Shown here: piece after piece, positions 27,360 through 36,865 of the stretch
How the letters are laid out: the number at the start of each line of letters is the position of its first letter
Position numbering within the stretch: position 1 is the stretch's first letter
From: Vibrio sp. AND4
GTDB taxonomy: Bacteria; Pseudomonadota; Gammaproteobacteria; Enterobacterales; Vibrionaceae
NCBI RefSeq assembly: GCF_000171815.1
Contig: NZ_ABGR01000002.1
Span: 535,541-599,540, forward strand
Direction of reading: 5' to 3'
Length of the DNA stretch: 64,000 nucleotides
The notes under the pieces: model-generated
Database searches by the model: none
Told to the model about the DNA's origin: nothing
Seen by the model: the letters and a program-made list of their open reading frames with translations, nothing else
Position numbers and translations under genes: made by a program

Positions 27360-28370
27360 ATGAAACAGAACCTTATCGGAGAGTCACCCGCTTTTCTTGC
27401 TGTGCTAGATAAAGTATCACAGCTGGCGCCTATTGAGCGCCCCGTTCTCATTATAGGGGAACGAGGCACAGGTAAAGAGCTCATCGCACAACGATTACAC
27501 TATTTATCAAAGCGCTGGGACAAACCACTGCTTTCTCTAAACTGTGCGACGTTAAGCGAGGGATTGATTGATTCTGAGCTATTTGGCCATGAGTCTGGCT
27601 CATTTACTGGATCCAAAGGTAAGCATAAAGGCCGCTTTGAGCGTGCAGAGGGTGGAACCTTATTTCTTGATGAGTTAGCAACTGCGCCACTTCTTGTCCA
27701 AGAAAAACTCTTACGAGTGATTGAATATGGTGAGTATGAGCGTGTCGGGGGGCATACTGCGTTGACCGCTGACGTTCGTTTAGTGTGTGCAACCAATGCC
27801 GATCTTCCCAGACTCGCCGAGCAGGGGGAATTCCGCGCAGACTTGCTCGACCGTTTAGCATTTGATGTCATCATGCTACCACCACTGAGAGAACGAAAAG
27901 AAGACATTCTCTCCCTTGCTGAGTATTACGCCATTAAAATGTGTCGAGAACTGCAGTTAGAATATTTTGTTGGTTTTACGCATCAAGCACAGCAGTCACT
28001 GCTTGATTACAAATGGCCCGGCAACGTTCGTGAATTAAAAAATGTCATTGAAAGAGCGATTTACCGTCACGGCTTGAGCTCAGACCCTATTAACGATCTT
28101 ATCTTTAATCCATTTGAAACAGACTGGGGTAGCGAATTTGGGCACACTGCCAAACAAGACGAAGCAGAAACACCAGATGCCACTCAACACTCTGTGATTC
28201 AATTCCCACTCGATTACAAGCAATGGCAGGAAGAGCAAGACATTAAGCTGATTAATCGCGCACTGAAGGAAGCGAAGTTCAACCAACGCCAAGCCGCAGA
28301 CTTGTTAGGGCTAAGCTACCACCAACTTCGCGGGATGGTCAGAAAATATGGCTTGGTCGGTCAAGGATAA
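27360..28370 (+). CDS. pspF: Psp operon transcriptional activator PspF
   Basis: A 336-residue sigma-54 activator without an N-terminal receiver domain, as in E. coli. The AAA+ domain has Walker A (GERGTGKE), the sigma-54 loop, Walker B (GGTLFLDELATA) and sensor motifs (RADLLDRLAFDV). A C-terminal Fis-type helix-turn-helix follows (FNQRQAADLLGLSYHQLRGMVRKYG). The sigma-54 contact loop reads GSFTGS here, where the classical motif is GAFTGA. The start at 27360 aligns with PspF; the longer frame crosses the palindrome. It is divergent from pspABC and upstream of sapA. Confidence 0.95.
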   Translation: MKQNLIGESPAFLAVLDKVSQLAPIERPVLIIGERGTGKELIAQRLHYLSKRWDKPLLSLNCATLSEGLIDSELFGHESGSFTGSKGKHKGRFERAEGGTLFLDELATAPLLVQEKLLRVIEYGEYERVGGHTALTADVRLVCATNADLPRLAEQGEFRADLLDRLAFDVIMLPPLRERKEDILSLAEYYAIKMCRELQLEYFVGFTHQAQQSLLDYKWPGNVRELKNVIERAIYRHGLSSDPINDLIFNPFETDWGSEFGHTAKQDEAETPDATQHSVIQFPLDYKQWQEEQDIKLINRALKEAKFNQRQAADLLGLSYHQLRGMVRKYGLVGQG

Positions 28371-28632
28371 TTGTTATCTGTTCTCTCAATCGAGTAATAG
28401 CTCACTATACTGAAGTAAAACAACTGGTATAAACAGGTGGTTGTGTTCGACACAAGGTGCGATTTAAGAGAAGGAATAAGGTCAACAACCAGTCAATACA
28501 AGGGTAATTTAATCTAACACCCCGCGACACAACGATTTATGTTTGGAGCGAGTTGGTAAAGGTGATAAATTAGTGAGTTCATTTTCGCTTGGCTTCACTG
28601 AAACAAAAAACAGAAGGAGCAAGCTAAGACCA

Positions 28633-28692
28633 ATGACCATTTCATATTATGAAAGCTTTTATAAGATTATCGCTGAGCCTAATTGGTATTAG
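28633..28692 (+). CDS. Possible 19-residue upstream ORF overlapping sapA
   Basis: An ATG at 28633, 13 nt after GAAGGAG, opens a 19-codon frame that ends inside sapA in another frame. The sapA ATG itself has no close ribosome-binding site, so translation of this ORF could bring ribosomes to sapA. No protein family is recognisable. Confidence 0.3.
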   Translation: MTISYYESFYKIIAEPNWY

Positions 28693-30268
28693 CTTACTCA
28701 CCGCTTGTGGTGAAGACATCGATCACAATAAAATTCGCAAGCATGGCTTTGTGTTTTGTGGGCAAGGGAAACCAACCACATTTAACCCTCAGCTCGTTGA
28801 CCGTGGTATTACAGCCGAAGCACTTAGCCCTCAGCTTTACGATACCCTGCTCACACTCGACCCAAAAACTCATCAGCCCATTGCAAGTCTTGCCGAAACT
28901 TGGTTCGTAAATGCAGAAGGCACTGAATACACGTTTAATCTAAAACGTGGTATCCAGTTCCAGAAAACCGCATGGTTTACACCGACTCGACCGTTTAACG
29001 CGCACGATGTGGTATTCAGCTTCAAAAGAATTATTGACGTAGACCATCCGTTTCACGACGTCGGTGGCGGTTTTTATCCATGGTTTGCTGCTTTAGATTT
29101 CCAAAATCTGGTCAAAAATGTTGTCGCTGTTGATAGCGACACCGTTAAATTTGTGCTTACTCAGCCTAACTTTGCTTTTTTAGCGAATATTGCCACCAGC
29201 CATGCTGTTTTACTTTCTGCGGAATATGGCCAACAACTCGCGGCAAAAGATGAGAAGGCTCAAATTGATATGTTACCTATCGGTACAGGCCCTTTCCAGC
29301 TCAAAGAATACCAAGCGAACGATTTGATTCGTCTGGAACGCCACGCCACGTATTGGAACTCCCCTGTCAAGATGAAACAAGTGGTGTTCGACATTTCACA
29401 CCGCGGTACAGGCACGCTCGCTAAGCTATTTCGTAATGAATGTGACGTTCTCGCTTCACCGATTTCAAGTCAGATCCCTGTTATTCAAGCAACCGACAAT
29501 CTTGAGTTAACCGCAACACCCGCAAATAACGTCTCTTTTATTGCGATTAACACTGAGCACCCAGCTCTGCGCGATGCCCGAGTTCGCCAAGCTTTAAACT
29601 TAGCCATCAACCGTCAAAATATTCTTGATTCAGTTTATTACGGTACTGGAAGCAAAGCGTACTCTCTGCTTCCACCCAACTCTTGGGCTTATCAAAAAGA
29701 CAGAATTAAAATTCGTTACGACCGTAATTATGCACTTGCGCTTATGCGACAATCCGGTTACGCGAAAGGACTGCAATTAACGATGTGGGTACCCTTAGAG
29801 CCCCACGCCTTTAACCCGAGCCCGCGTAAAACCGCTGAGTTGATTCAAGCAAACTTCGCAGACATCGGGGTCGAGTTGCACCTACTGACCGATGACCGCT
29901 TTGAGCGCACCCAACTGGAAAATATTCACGATATTGACTTGCTGCTAACTGGTTGGATTGGGGACACTGGAGACCCAGACAACTTCTTCCGACCTCTGCT
30001 TTCTTGTGAATCGGATCGTGTCGGCCTGAACGTATCAATGTGGTGTAACAATGATTTTGATTTTTTGTTGGACCTCGCACTAGAAACTCAACAGCAACGT
30101 TATCGCTTAAATCTATATCGTCAAGCGCAAAACATTCTGAATGAGGAATTTCCCGTCATCCCACTGGCTCACGGTGTTCAGTTCCGTGTTCACGATAAAT
30201 CGCTGAAAGGTTTTAAATCAAGCCCTTTCAATGCACAACCTTTTGATAAAGTTGAGAGAATCCATTAA
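28649..30268 (+). CDS. sapA: Peptide ABC transporter substrate-binding protein SapA
   Basis: A 539-residue periplasmic binding protein of the SBP_bac_5 (oligopeptide/dipeptide) family. A lipobox-like LLTAC near residue 20 suggests lipidation. The mature start GFVFCGQGKPTTFNPQLVD is characteristic of SapA. In Salmonella and Haemophilus SapA binds antimicrobial peptides; E. coli SapBCDF exports putrescine without it. It is first of five overlapping genes. The ATG at 28649 is the only ATG possible, since a stop lies 15 nt upstream in frame. Confidence 0.93.
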   Translation: MKAFIRLSLSLIGISLLTACGEDIDHNKIRKHGFVFCGQGKPTTFNPQLVDRGITAEALSPQLYDTLLTLDPKTHQPIASLAETWFVNAEGTEYTFNLKRGIQFQKTAWFTPTRPFNAHDVVFSFKRIIDVDHPFHDVGGGFYPWFAALDFQNLVKNVVAVDSDTVKFVLTQPNFAFLANIATSHAVLLSAEYGQQLAAKDEKAQIDMLPIGTGPFQLKEYQANDLIRLERHATYWNSPVKMKQVVFDISHRGTGTLAKLFRNECDVLASPISSQIPVIQATDNLELTATPANNVSFIAINTEHPALRDARVRQALNLAINRQNILDSVYYGTGSKAYSLLPPNSWAYQKDRIKIRYDRNYALALMRQSGYAKGLQLTMWVPLEPHAFNPSPRKTAELIQANFADIGVELHLLTDDRFERTQLENIHDIDLLLTGWIGDTGDPDNFFRPLLSCESDRVGLNVSMWCNNDFDFLLDLALETQQQRYRLNLYRQAQNILNEEFPVIPLAHGVQFRVHDKSLKGFKSSPFNAQPFDKVERIH

Positions 30269-31230
30269 TGTTTTGGTACGCCGTAAGACGTCTTAATCTA
30301 TTTGTCATCACTTTGATGATTCTCACCTTAGTGGGCTTTTCTTTATTGCGCTTAGATCCAAGTTCTCATTGGACAAATGTCGAATTTTGGGTCGGTTGGC
30401 AACACTATATTATCGAACTATCGCAGCTCAATTTTGGCATCAGCAAAAGCGGGAATCCGATTTACGACGAGTTAGCCATCGTCTTCCCTGCAACACTGGA
30501 GCTATGTCTCTTCGCCTTTGTCGTGTCATTGCTTATCGGTATTCCACTTGGCACGATTGCTGGTATGAAACAGGGTAAATGGTTAGATACCAGCATCTCG
30601 TTTGTTGCAATGTCTGGCTACTCAGCGCCAATTTTCTGGGTTGCACTGATGTTGATCATGATGTTTTCTTTGCAATATCAGGTCTTTCCTGTTGCCGGAC
30701 GTTACGACTTGCTGTACGAAGTTGACCACATTACGGGCTTCGCCATCGTTGATGCCTTCATGGTAAAAGGAGAGCACCGAGCCTACGCACTACAAAGTGT
30801 TATCGAACATATGATCTTGCCATGTCTAGTATTAGCTCTTGCTCCGACGACTCAAGTTATCGGTTTGATGCGCGCCTCTGTGGCAGAAGTAATGAGTCAA
30901 AACTACATCCGAGCCGCACGAATCAAAGGTTTATCAAACCACAAGATTGTGACTCAACATGTGCTTCGTAACGCTATACCACCCATTATTCCAAAAGTTG
31001 GGGTTCAACTTTCTAGCATGATTACCCTAGCAATTATTACTGAATCTATCTTCAACTGGCCGGGGATTGGTCGTTGGCTATTAGATGCTCTTTCAAATCA
31101 AGATTACGCTTCAATCCAAGCTGGCGTAATGGTACTAGCAACCCTAGTTTTAACTGCCACCATCCTTTCGGACCTGATTGGTGCCATGATTAATCCTCTG
31201 GTAAGAAAGGAATGGTATGCTAACAAATAA
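30268..31230 (+). CDS. sapB: Sap ABC transporter permease SapB
   Basis: A 320-residue inner-membrane permease of the DppB/OppB type with six hydrophobic segments. The EAA loop reads YIRAARIKGLSNHKIVTQHVLRNA. Its start codon overlaps the sapA stop (TAATG). It forms the channel with SapC. Confidence 0.94.
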   Translation: MFWYAVRRLNLFVITLMILTLVGFSLLRLDPSSHWTNVEFWVGWQHYIIELSQLNFGISKSGNPIYDELAIVFPATLELCLFAFVVSLLIGIPLGTIAGMKQGKWLDTSISFVAMSGYSAPIFWVALMLIMMFSLQYQVFPVAGRYDLLYEVDHITGFAIVDAFMVKGEHRAYALQSVIEHMILPCLVLALAPTTQVIGLMRASVAEVMSQNYIRAARIKGLSNHKIVTQHVLRNAIPPIIPKVGVQLSSMITLAIITESIFNWPGIGRWLLDALSNQDYASIQAGVMVLATLVLTATILSDLIGAMINPLVRKEWYANK

Positions 31231-32104
31231 CATTTATCAGGAAGAACGTATTCCAACTCAGTTTGAACGATTCTGGCGCAGCTACCGCTCAAACAACCTA
31301 GCAATGTTTGGCTTGTGGTGCTTGGTATTGCTTATCCTGATCACCATCTTTGCGCCATTGCTCACGCCTTACGATCCTCAAGCTCAATCGGGCGACCTAC
31401 TCTTACCACCATCATGGGTACCCGCTGGCGCCGTTGATTATTTCCTAGGTACCGACGATTTGGGTCGTGACATCCTCTCACGTCTGATCATGGGCTCTCA
31501 GCTGACATTTGGTGCTGCAATCGCGATCACGGCGATTGCCGGTCTAATTGGCTGCTTTATTGGCGTGTTGGCAGGCATGACTAAAGGTCTGTTGTCGAGC
31601 ATCTTGAATCACTTACTCGACACCGTAATGTCGATTCCATCTTTGCTGCTGGCTATCATCTTTGTAGCTTTCCTTGGTTTTGGGGAATTCAATATCCTTT
31701 TGGCCATTTGCTTAGCCTTGATCCCACGCTTTATTCGCTCAGTGTATATTGCAGTGCATACTGAAGTGGAAAAGGACTATATCATGGCGGCACGCTTAGA
31801 TGGCGCCAATGATTTCTACCTGCTGTGGAATTCGATTCTGCCAAATGTATTAACCGTTATTGCTGCAGAAATTACACTGGCGCTTTCCGTGGCAATTTTA
31901 GACATCACCGCGCTTGGTTTCCTTGGTTTAGGTGCCCAAGCGCCTAGTGCTGAATGGGGGGCGATCCTTGGCGACTCAGTTGAATTAATCTATATCGCTC
32001 CATGGACAGTGACCCTACCCGGCCTCACCATTATGTTTACCGTCATTGTTATAAACTTAGTGGGTGAAGGTATACGCCAAGCACTCAATGCGGGGATCGA
32101 ATAA
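31217..32104 (+). CDS. sapC: Sap ABC transporter permease SapC
   Basis: A 295-residue permease of the DppC type. It has an N-terminal OppC-like segment, the [13 protein letters not shown] motif and an EAA loop ([23 protein letters not shown]). It overlaps sapB by 14 nt and meets sapD at ATAATG, so the chain of genes is translationally coupled. Confidence 0.94.
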   Translation: MLTNNIYQEERIPTQFERFWRSYRSNNLAMFGLWCLVLLILITIFAPLLTPYDPQAQSGDLLLPPSWVPAGAVDYFLGTDDLGRDILSRLIMGSQLTFGAAIAITAIAGLIGCFIGVLAGMTKGLLSSILNHLLDTVMSIPSLLLAIIFVAFLGFGEFNILLAICLALIPRFIRSVYIAVHTEVEKDYIMAARLDGANDFYLLWNSILPNVLTVIAAEITLALSVAILDITALGFLGLGAQAPSAEWGAILGDSVELIYIAPWTVTLPGLTIMFTVIVINLVGEGIRQALNAGIE

Positions 32105-33099
32105 TGCCGTTGTTAGATATTCGACATTTGACCATTGAAATTGAAACGCCATCGGGATTAGTGAAAGCGGTCGATCGTATGAGCATTACCCTAAATGAGG
32201 GGGAAATCCGTGGCCTTGTGGGTGAATCTGGCTCTGGAAAAAGTCTTGTTGCCAAAGCAATCGTCGGTGTTTGTAAAGACAACTGGAAAGTCACAGCGGA
32301 TCGTATGCGCCTAGGCAACATTGATTTACTGCAGTTAACGCCAAAAGAGCGCCGACGTGTGATTTCACGCGATATTGCAATGATCTTCCAAGAGCCTTCG
32401 ACTTGTTTAGATCCTTCGGAAGAAGTTGGCCGTCAACTCATCGAATCAATCCCCTCTCGCTCTTTCGAAGGCAAATGGTGGGAGCGCTTCAAATGGCGTA
32501 AAAAGCAGGCCGTCGCCTTGCTTCACAAAGTGGGGATCAAGGACCATAGGCGCTTGATGGGCAGTTACCCATATGAGTTAACTGACGGTGAGTGTCAGAA
32601 AGTTATGATTGCAATGGCAATTGCTACTAAGCCAAAAATCTTGATAGCAGATGAACCTACCAACGATCTTGACCCAATTACGCAATCACAAATCTTACGT
32701 TTACTGAGCAAGATGAATCAGATTAACAATACTACGATTGTGTTGATTGGCCATGACTTGACCACGATTACACAGTGGGCAAACCACATCACCGTCATGT
32801 ACTGTGGCCAATCCGTGGAATCAGCCGATACCGAGAAACTGGTCAAGGCGCCAAAGCATCCCTACACAGCAGCACTGCTTAAAGCGATGCCCGATTTCAA
32901 CGATTGGATCCCTCACAAACAAAAGCTGCAATCGCTACCAGGGTCAATCCCTCCTCTACAGCACTTGCCAATTGGCTGTCGCTTGGGACCTCGTTGCCCT
33001 TACGCACAAAAACAGTGTGTTGAGATCCCTCATACCAGGCGTATCAAGACTCATAAATTTAGTTGTCACTTCCCTTTAAATACGGAGAAACATACATGA
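32104..33099 (+). CDS. sapD: Sap ABC transporter ATPase SapD
   Basis: A 331-residue ATPase with Walker A (GESGSGKS) and Walker B (ILIADEP). It has an OppD-type C-terminal extension with four-cysteine region ([14 protein letters not shown]). The signature motif is degenerate, LTDGECQK in place of LSGGQ, as in other SapD proteins. In E. coli SapD also supports potassium uptake by Trk through nucleotide binding. It overlaps sapF by 4 nt. Confidence 0.94.
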   Translation: MPLLDIRHLTIEIETPSGLVKAVDRMSITLNEGEIRGLVGESGSGKSLVAKAIVGVCKDNWKVTADRMRLGNIDLLQLTPKERRRVISRDIAMIFQEPSTCLDPSEEVGRQLIESIPSRSFEGKWWERFKWRKKQAVALLHKVGIKDHRRLMGSYPYELTDGECQKVMIAMAIATKPKILIADEPTNDLDPITQSQILRLLSKMNQINNTTIVLIGHDLTTITQWANHITVMYCGQSVESADTEKLVKAPKHPYTAALLKAMPDFNDWIPHKQKLQSLPGSIPPLQHLPIGCRLGPRCPYAQKQCVEIPHTRRIKTHKFSCHFPLNTEKHT

Positions 33100-33878
33100 G
33101 TGCGTTGCTTGAGGTCGATAACCTATCGAAACAGTTTGTCACGCGCTCGGGCCTGTTCAAACGTACCGTCAAAGAAGCCGTTAAGCCAGTTAGCTTTACC
33201 TTAGAACCGGGTCAAACCATAGGCTTTATTGGTCAAAACGGTTCAGGAAAATCCACGCTAGCACGTATGTTGGCCGGCGTTGTTGAGCCAAGTTCGGGAG
33301 AGATCCGCGTAAACGGTGAGCGCCTTGAACACGAGGATTATTCGACACGCTGTAAGCTAATTCGTATGATTTTCCAAGATCCAAATACCTCTTTGAACCC
33401 ACGCATTCAAATTGGTCGTATTTTGGAAGGGCCATTAAAACGAAACACCAACATGCCGCCGGACGCGCGCATGAAGCGTGTCAAAGACACATTATTACGT
33501 GTAGGCTTACTGCCAGAACACGCGTATTTCTACCCTCAAATGCTTGCTGCGGGTCAAAAACAGCGTATATGCCTAGCCCGAGCTTTGATCCTTCAACCTT
33601 CCATTATCGTCGCTGATGAAGCATTAAATGGCCTAGACATGGCAATGCGCTCCCAGATCATCAACCTGTTTTTAGAGTTGCAAGAAGAGATGGGCTTATC
33701 GTTCGTTTACGTATCTCAGCACATTGGTATCGTAAAACACATTACTGACAAAGTAATGGTGATGCATGAAGGCGAGGTGGTGGAATTTGGTGAGACAAAT
33801 CAAGTGTTGACTAATCCAGAGCATGCGATCACTCAACGATTGGTGGAGAGTCATTTCTACAAAGCGCCAAACCACTAA
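33096..33878 (+). CDS. sapF: Sap ABC transporter ATPase SapF
   Basis: A 260-residue ATPase with Walker A (GQNGSGKST), a signature region MLAAGQKQR and Walker B (IIVADEAL). The ATG at 33096 overlaps the sapD stop and matches the family start ([14 protein letters not shown]); the longer frame would run back into sapD. It pairs with SapD as the ATPase heterodimer. The operon ends at a strong terminator. Confidence 0.94.
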   Translation: MSALLEVDNLSKQFVTRSGLFKRTVKEAVKPVSFTLEPGQTIGFIGQNGSGKSTLARMLAGVVEPSSGEIRVNGERLEHEDYSTRCKLIRMIFQDPNTSLNPRIQIGRILEGPLKRNTNMPPDARMKRVKDTLLRVGLLPEHAYFYPQMLAAGQKQRICLARALILQPSIIVADEALNGLDMAMRSQIINLFLELQEEMGLSFVYVSQHIGIVKHITDKVMVMHEGEVVEFGETNQVLTNPEHAITQRLVESHFYKAPNH

Positions 33879-33941
33879 AACTTGAGCGAGTAATACGTTT
33901 CAAGTATTCGCTTCCTCAAAAAGCCTTCTTCCAAAAACAGC

Positions 33942-33967
33942 AAAGCCTGCATCAATGCAGGCTTTTT
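33942..33967 (+). terminator. Terminator of the sap operon
   Basis: A 10-bp stem (AAAGCCTGCA/TGCAGGCTTT) with a 4-nt loop, then TTTTT. Confidence 0.9.
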
Positions 33968-34000
33968 GCTCTCTGGGTTTCAGAGCGCTATTGATAATAA

Positions 34001-34390
34001 TTAACGACGGCTCGCTTGTTTGCGCAGTTCAAAATCAAACTCGTCTGGAAACAGCACCACGCCCTCTTCATTCTGGTTTGGAAAAACCACAATAGACAGT
34101 TCGTCGTCTTCTAGACCCGACGTCCAGCGACTGTGCCATTTATTCAAAGAGATAGCTTCTGGCTCGCACTCTTCCCAGTCGCCTGTCGCCCATTGCTGTG
34201 CAAACTCTTCGTTTGGCCACACTGGTACACAATCGTCGTCTTCTGTGTTAAGCATCACGCAGCCATGTTCGTCTTTTAGAATCCAAACTTTGCGGTTTGT
34301 TACGATTTCCTTCACACAGTATTTCAATCGCTGCTCTTCGCTGTAGCGATTGATGGTGTCCATTTGCTCTTGGGTTAATGCTTCAGACAT
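34001..34390 (-). CDS. DUF2750 domain-containing protein
   Basis: A 129-residue acidic soluble protein. The DUF2750 region is recognisable by KVWILKDEHGCVML, VPVWPNEEFAQQW and the C-terminal VVFPNQNEEGVVLFPDEF. No catalytic residues or localisation signals can be seen, and the family has no known function. It lies downstream of ppaC, but a terminator separates them, so it is probably transcribed on its own. Confidence 0.9.
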   Translation of the reverse strand: MSEALTQEQMDTINRYSEEQRLKYCVKEIVTNRKVWILKDEHGCVMLNTEDDDCVPVWPNEEFAQQWATGDWEECEPEAISLNKWHSRWTSGLEDDELSIVVFPNQNEEGVVLFPDEFDFELRKQASRR

Positions 34391-34409
34391 GTTCGTCTCC
34401 TATTCCCAT

Positions 34410-34437
34410 AAAAAAATGCCCACCTATTGGCGGGCAC
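34410..34437 (-). terminator. Terminator of ppaC
   Basis: On the minus strand TGCCCGCC pairs with GGTGGGCA (one G-U) around AATA, followed by seven T residues. Confidence 0.85.
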
Positions 34438-34464
34438 TTACAGTATACGTTGGTAATAATGAAA

Positions 34465-35370
34465 TTACACAAGCTCAGTTTGAAGCCAAGGCCAGCCTTG
34501 CTTCTTACGGCTTAGTGTGTTTTCCATCATTAGCATGCCGTCATTCTCATGCTTAACAAGCTTCTCTGCCCACTCACCTTTGTAAAGAAGGCGAGTTTGC
34601 GCTGTCGTGATGTCTGTTAGCATAACAGCAGCGAATGCTAGGTTGTCGTTTGCACAACGTGCTTCTAGATCGGCTTCTAGTGCTTCGATCATACCGTCAA
34701 CTTGCTCTAGAGTTGCAAGTTCAACCTGACCTACTACTACGTCACGACCGTTGAATGGGTAGCCTTTAAGGTCTTTTTCAACAAGTTCAGCCGCTGATAG
34801 ACCTTCAATGTTTGTCTTAGCAATTAGAAGATCTTTAGTGAATGCGTCAACGTCTTGTACGTCTGCGATAGCCGCTAGCTCAGCAACAGCATCTTTGTCT
34901 TTTTGAGTACAAGTTGGAGAAGCGAAACCGACGGTGTCAGAAAGGATAGCTGACATCATTAGCTTAGCTATTTGAGGCTTAATCTCGTGACCTTCAATCT
35001 TGAACATATTGAACAGTACTGTGTTAGTACAGCCAACAGGCCAGATCCATGCTTCCATTGGGTTCACTGTCATCACGTCACCAAGACGGTGGTGGTCAAC
35101 GATGCCTGCGATTTCAGCCTCAGCGATATCGTCTGGTGCTTGCGCGAGATCTGAGTAGTCTACTAACCAAACCGTTTCACCTGCTACTGAAGTACGTAGT
35201 TCAGGAACTTCTGCACCCGCTACTTCCAAGATGTGTTGAGTTTCGCGGTTGATTTCGCCCTGACGAATTGGCATTGCTTCAACGCCACGCGCCTTTAAGA
35301 GTTCAGTCGCTACGAGTGCACTACAAATACTGTCACTGTCTGGGTTCTTATGACCTACAACTAGAATCAT
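34465..35370 (-). CDS. ppaC: Manganese-dependent inorganic pyrophosphatase
   Basis: A 301-residue family II pyrophosphatase. The N-terminal DHH domain shows GHKNPDSDS and VDHHRLGD, which bind two Mn(II) ions. The C-terminal DHHA2 domain ends with SRKKQ, which binds pyrophosphate. It hydrolyses PPi to phosphate in the cytosol and needs manganese for full activity. It is divergent from a putative manganese/heavy-metal transporter 205 nt away. Confidence 0.96.
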   Translation of the reverse strand: MILVVGHKNPDSDSICSALVATELLKARGVEAMPIRQGEINRETQHILEVAGAEVPELRTSVAGETVWLVDYSDLAQAPDDIAEAEIAGIVDHHRLGDVMTVNPMEAWIWPVGCTNTVLFNMFKIEGHEIKPQIAKLMMSAILSDTVGFASPTCTQKDKDAVAELAAIADVQDVDAFTKDLLIAKTNIEGLSAAELVEKDLKGYPFNGRDVVVGQVELATLEQVDGMIEALEADLEARCANDNLAFAAVMLTDITTAQTRLLYKGEWAEKLVKHENDGMLMMENTLSRKKQGWPWLQTELV

Positions 35371-35537
35371 GTTTCTTCCTATTCAAGTCAATTTTTTAGC
35401 TTCCTAAAGGGTGAATCGCTTAGCGAATAGCACCGAGGAAGCGAGTTTGCTCACAAAGGCACTTATTTTACCTGATTAGAGGGAGATTGACACCAAGAAA
35501 AATAGCCAGCTCCTATTGCGAATAATTCTCACTTACA

Positions 35538-35556
35538 TATAATGAAAATAATTACT
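35538..35556. promoter_or_regulatory. Candidate Fur box before the metal transporter
   Basis: The 19 bases from 35538 match the Fur consensus GATAATGATAATCATTATC at 14 positions. The site lies 20 nt before the ATG, where binding would block transcription or initiation. Confidence 0.5.
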
Positions 35557-35575
35557 ATTAGCATTTAAGTTAATT

Positions 35576-36790
35576 ATGAACGCAACTAAAATTTTTAATT
35601 CGGCACACCAACTACTGCAACCTGCTCAATTTCGTCTTGCTTACAAACGACTATTGCTGCCTGTTGCACTGCTCGCGCTATTGGCAAGTGAAGCGACAAG
35701 AGAAGTCACCGTCGCAACCCTGTCTGATTCATTTTGGGCAGTCTCTTGTTATGTTGCGGCAACACTCACTATTTACCACTACCTGTCAAATTTCATGTCG
35801 AAGACCAATCGATTGACTGCGCTTTACCATCGCTCTCGAAGTCATCAAGTCTTCTTTGCCGCTCTTCTGGGCGCACTTCCGGGCTGTGGTGGTGCAATCG
35901 TAGTAACAACCCAATTCATTAGCGGGCGCGTGGGATTTGGCGCGATTGTGGCCGTGCTTACTTCAACCATGGGCGACGCGGCTTTCTTGTTGCTCGCGGC
36001 TAAGCCTGCCACTGGCTTTAGTGTTATTGCCTTAGGCATTGTTGTTGGTACACTCTCTGGATGGGTGGTGAATGCTTTCCATGCTGATGATTTTCTGCGT
36101 CCCAAGCAGAAAGAAGAAACAACTCATACGCAATGCTGCAAGAGTCACGGAGACACGCATACACCGATGGAGCAACGTGCGATTAACCTGCAAGGTGCAT
36201 TTTGGAAATGGTTGCTAATTCCTGTCACCATCATTGCCGTGCTTGGCTCTTTTCAGGTCGACATCAACCAACTGCTTGGGTTGAAAGAGAACACCATGGA
36301 GTGGTTAGGGGCCACATTTGCCGTGATCAGTATGTTCCTTTGGGCCATGACTAAGGAGTTAGGTGACTACCAATCAACCGTATCGGAAGATGATAAAATC
36401 ATCGACTCTCACCCAATTCAAAAGGCCGCACAAGACACTAACTTTGTCAGTGCATGGGTGATTTTAGCTTTCCTTGCTTTTGAACTCACTGCATACTTCT
36501 CAGGCTTGGATTTAGGCACAACTTTCTCTGGTTGGGGTATCTGGATGCCACTCATTGGCCTAGCGATTGGCCTACTTCCAGGCTGTGGACCACAAATTCT
36601 TGTTACCAGTCTTTACGTTTCTGGCGCAGTACCTCTATCCGCACAATTGTCAAATGCGATATCTAATGATGGGGATGCGTTATTTCCTGCAATTGCAATG
36701 GCACCGAAAGCGGCATTAGTTGCAACTATTTACTCTGCAATCCCCGCATTAATTGTCGGTTACGGCTACTTCTTCTTATTCGAATCCTAA
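35576..36790 (+). CDS. Putative manganese/heavy-metal transporter (10TM, PF11449-like)
   Basis: A 404-residue membrane protein with about ten helices in two similar halves. Each half carries an LPGCG motif followed by a GDA segment: LPGCGGAIVVTTQFISG...GDAAFLL and LPGCGPQILVTSLYVSG...GDALFPA. A His/Cys-rich cytoplasmic loop (CCKSHGDTHTP) could bind metal. The family is annotated as a putative manganese transporter or 10TM heavy-metal exporter; direction and substrate are not proven. A Fur-like box lies just upstream, and the Mn-dependent pyrophosphatase gene is divergent. Confidence 0.85.
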   Translation: MNATKIFNSAHQLLQPAQFRLAYKRLLLPVALLALLASEATREVTVATLSDSFWAVSCYVAATLTIYHYLSNFMSKTNRLTALYHRSRSHQVFFAALLGALPGCGGAIVVTTQFISGRVGFGAIVAVLTSTMGDAAFLLLAAKPATGFSVIALGIVVGTLSGWVVNAFHADDFLRPKQKEETTHTQCCKSHGDTHTPMEQRAINLQGAFWKWLLIPVTIIAVLGSFQVDINQLLGLKENTMEWLGATFAVISMFLWAMTKELGDYQSTVSEDDKIIDSHPIQKAAQDTNFVSAWVILAFLAFELTAYFSGLDLGTTFSGWGIWMPLIGLAIGLLPGCGPQILVTSLYVSGAVPLSAQLSNAISNDGDALFPAIAMAPKAALVATIYSAIPALIVGYGYFFLFES

Positions 36791-36818
36791 CCAACTAATA
36801 CCCAGATAATTGGATGTA

Positions 36819-36844
36819 AAAAGGGCCTCAATTGAGGCCCTTTT
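36819..36844. terminator. Bidirectional terminator between the metal transporter and alpha-galactosidase
   Basis: A perfect 13-bp palindrome half (AAAAGGGCCTCAA/TTGAGGCCCTTTT) with A- and T-runs on both sides, between convergent genes. Confidence 0.9.
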
Positions 36845-36865
36845 GCTTTTTTCATGTTAATCAGG

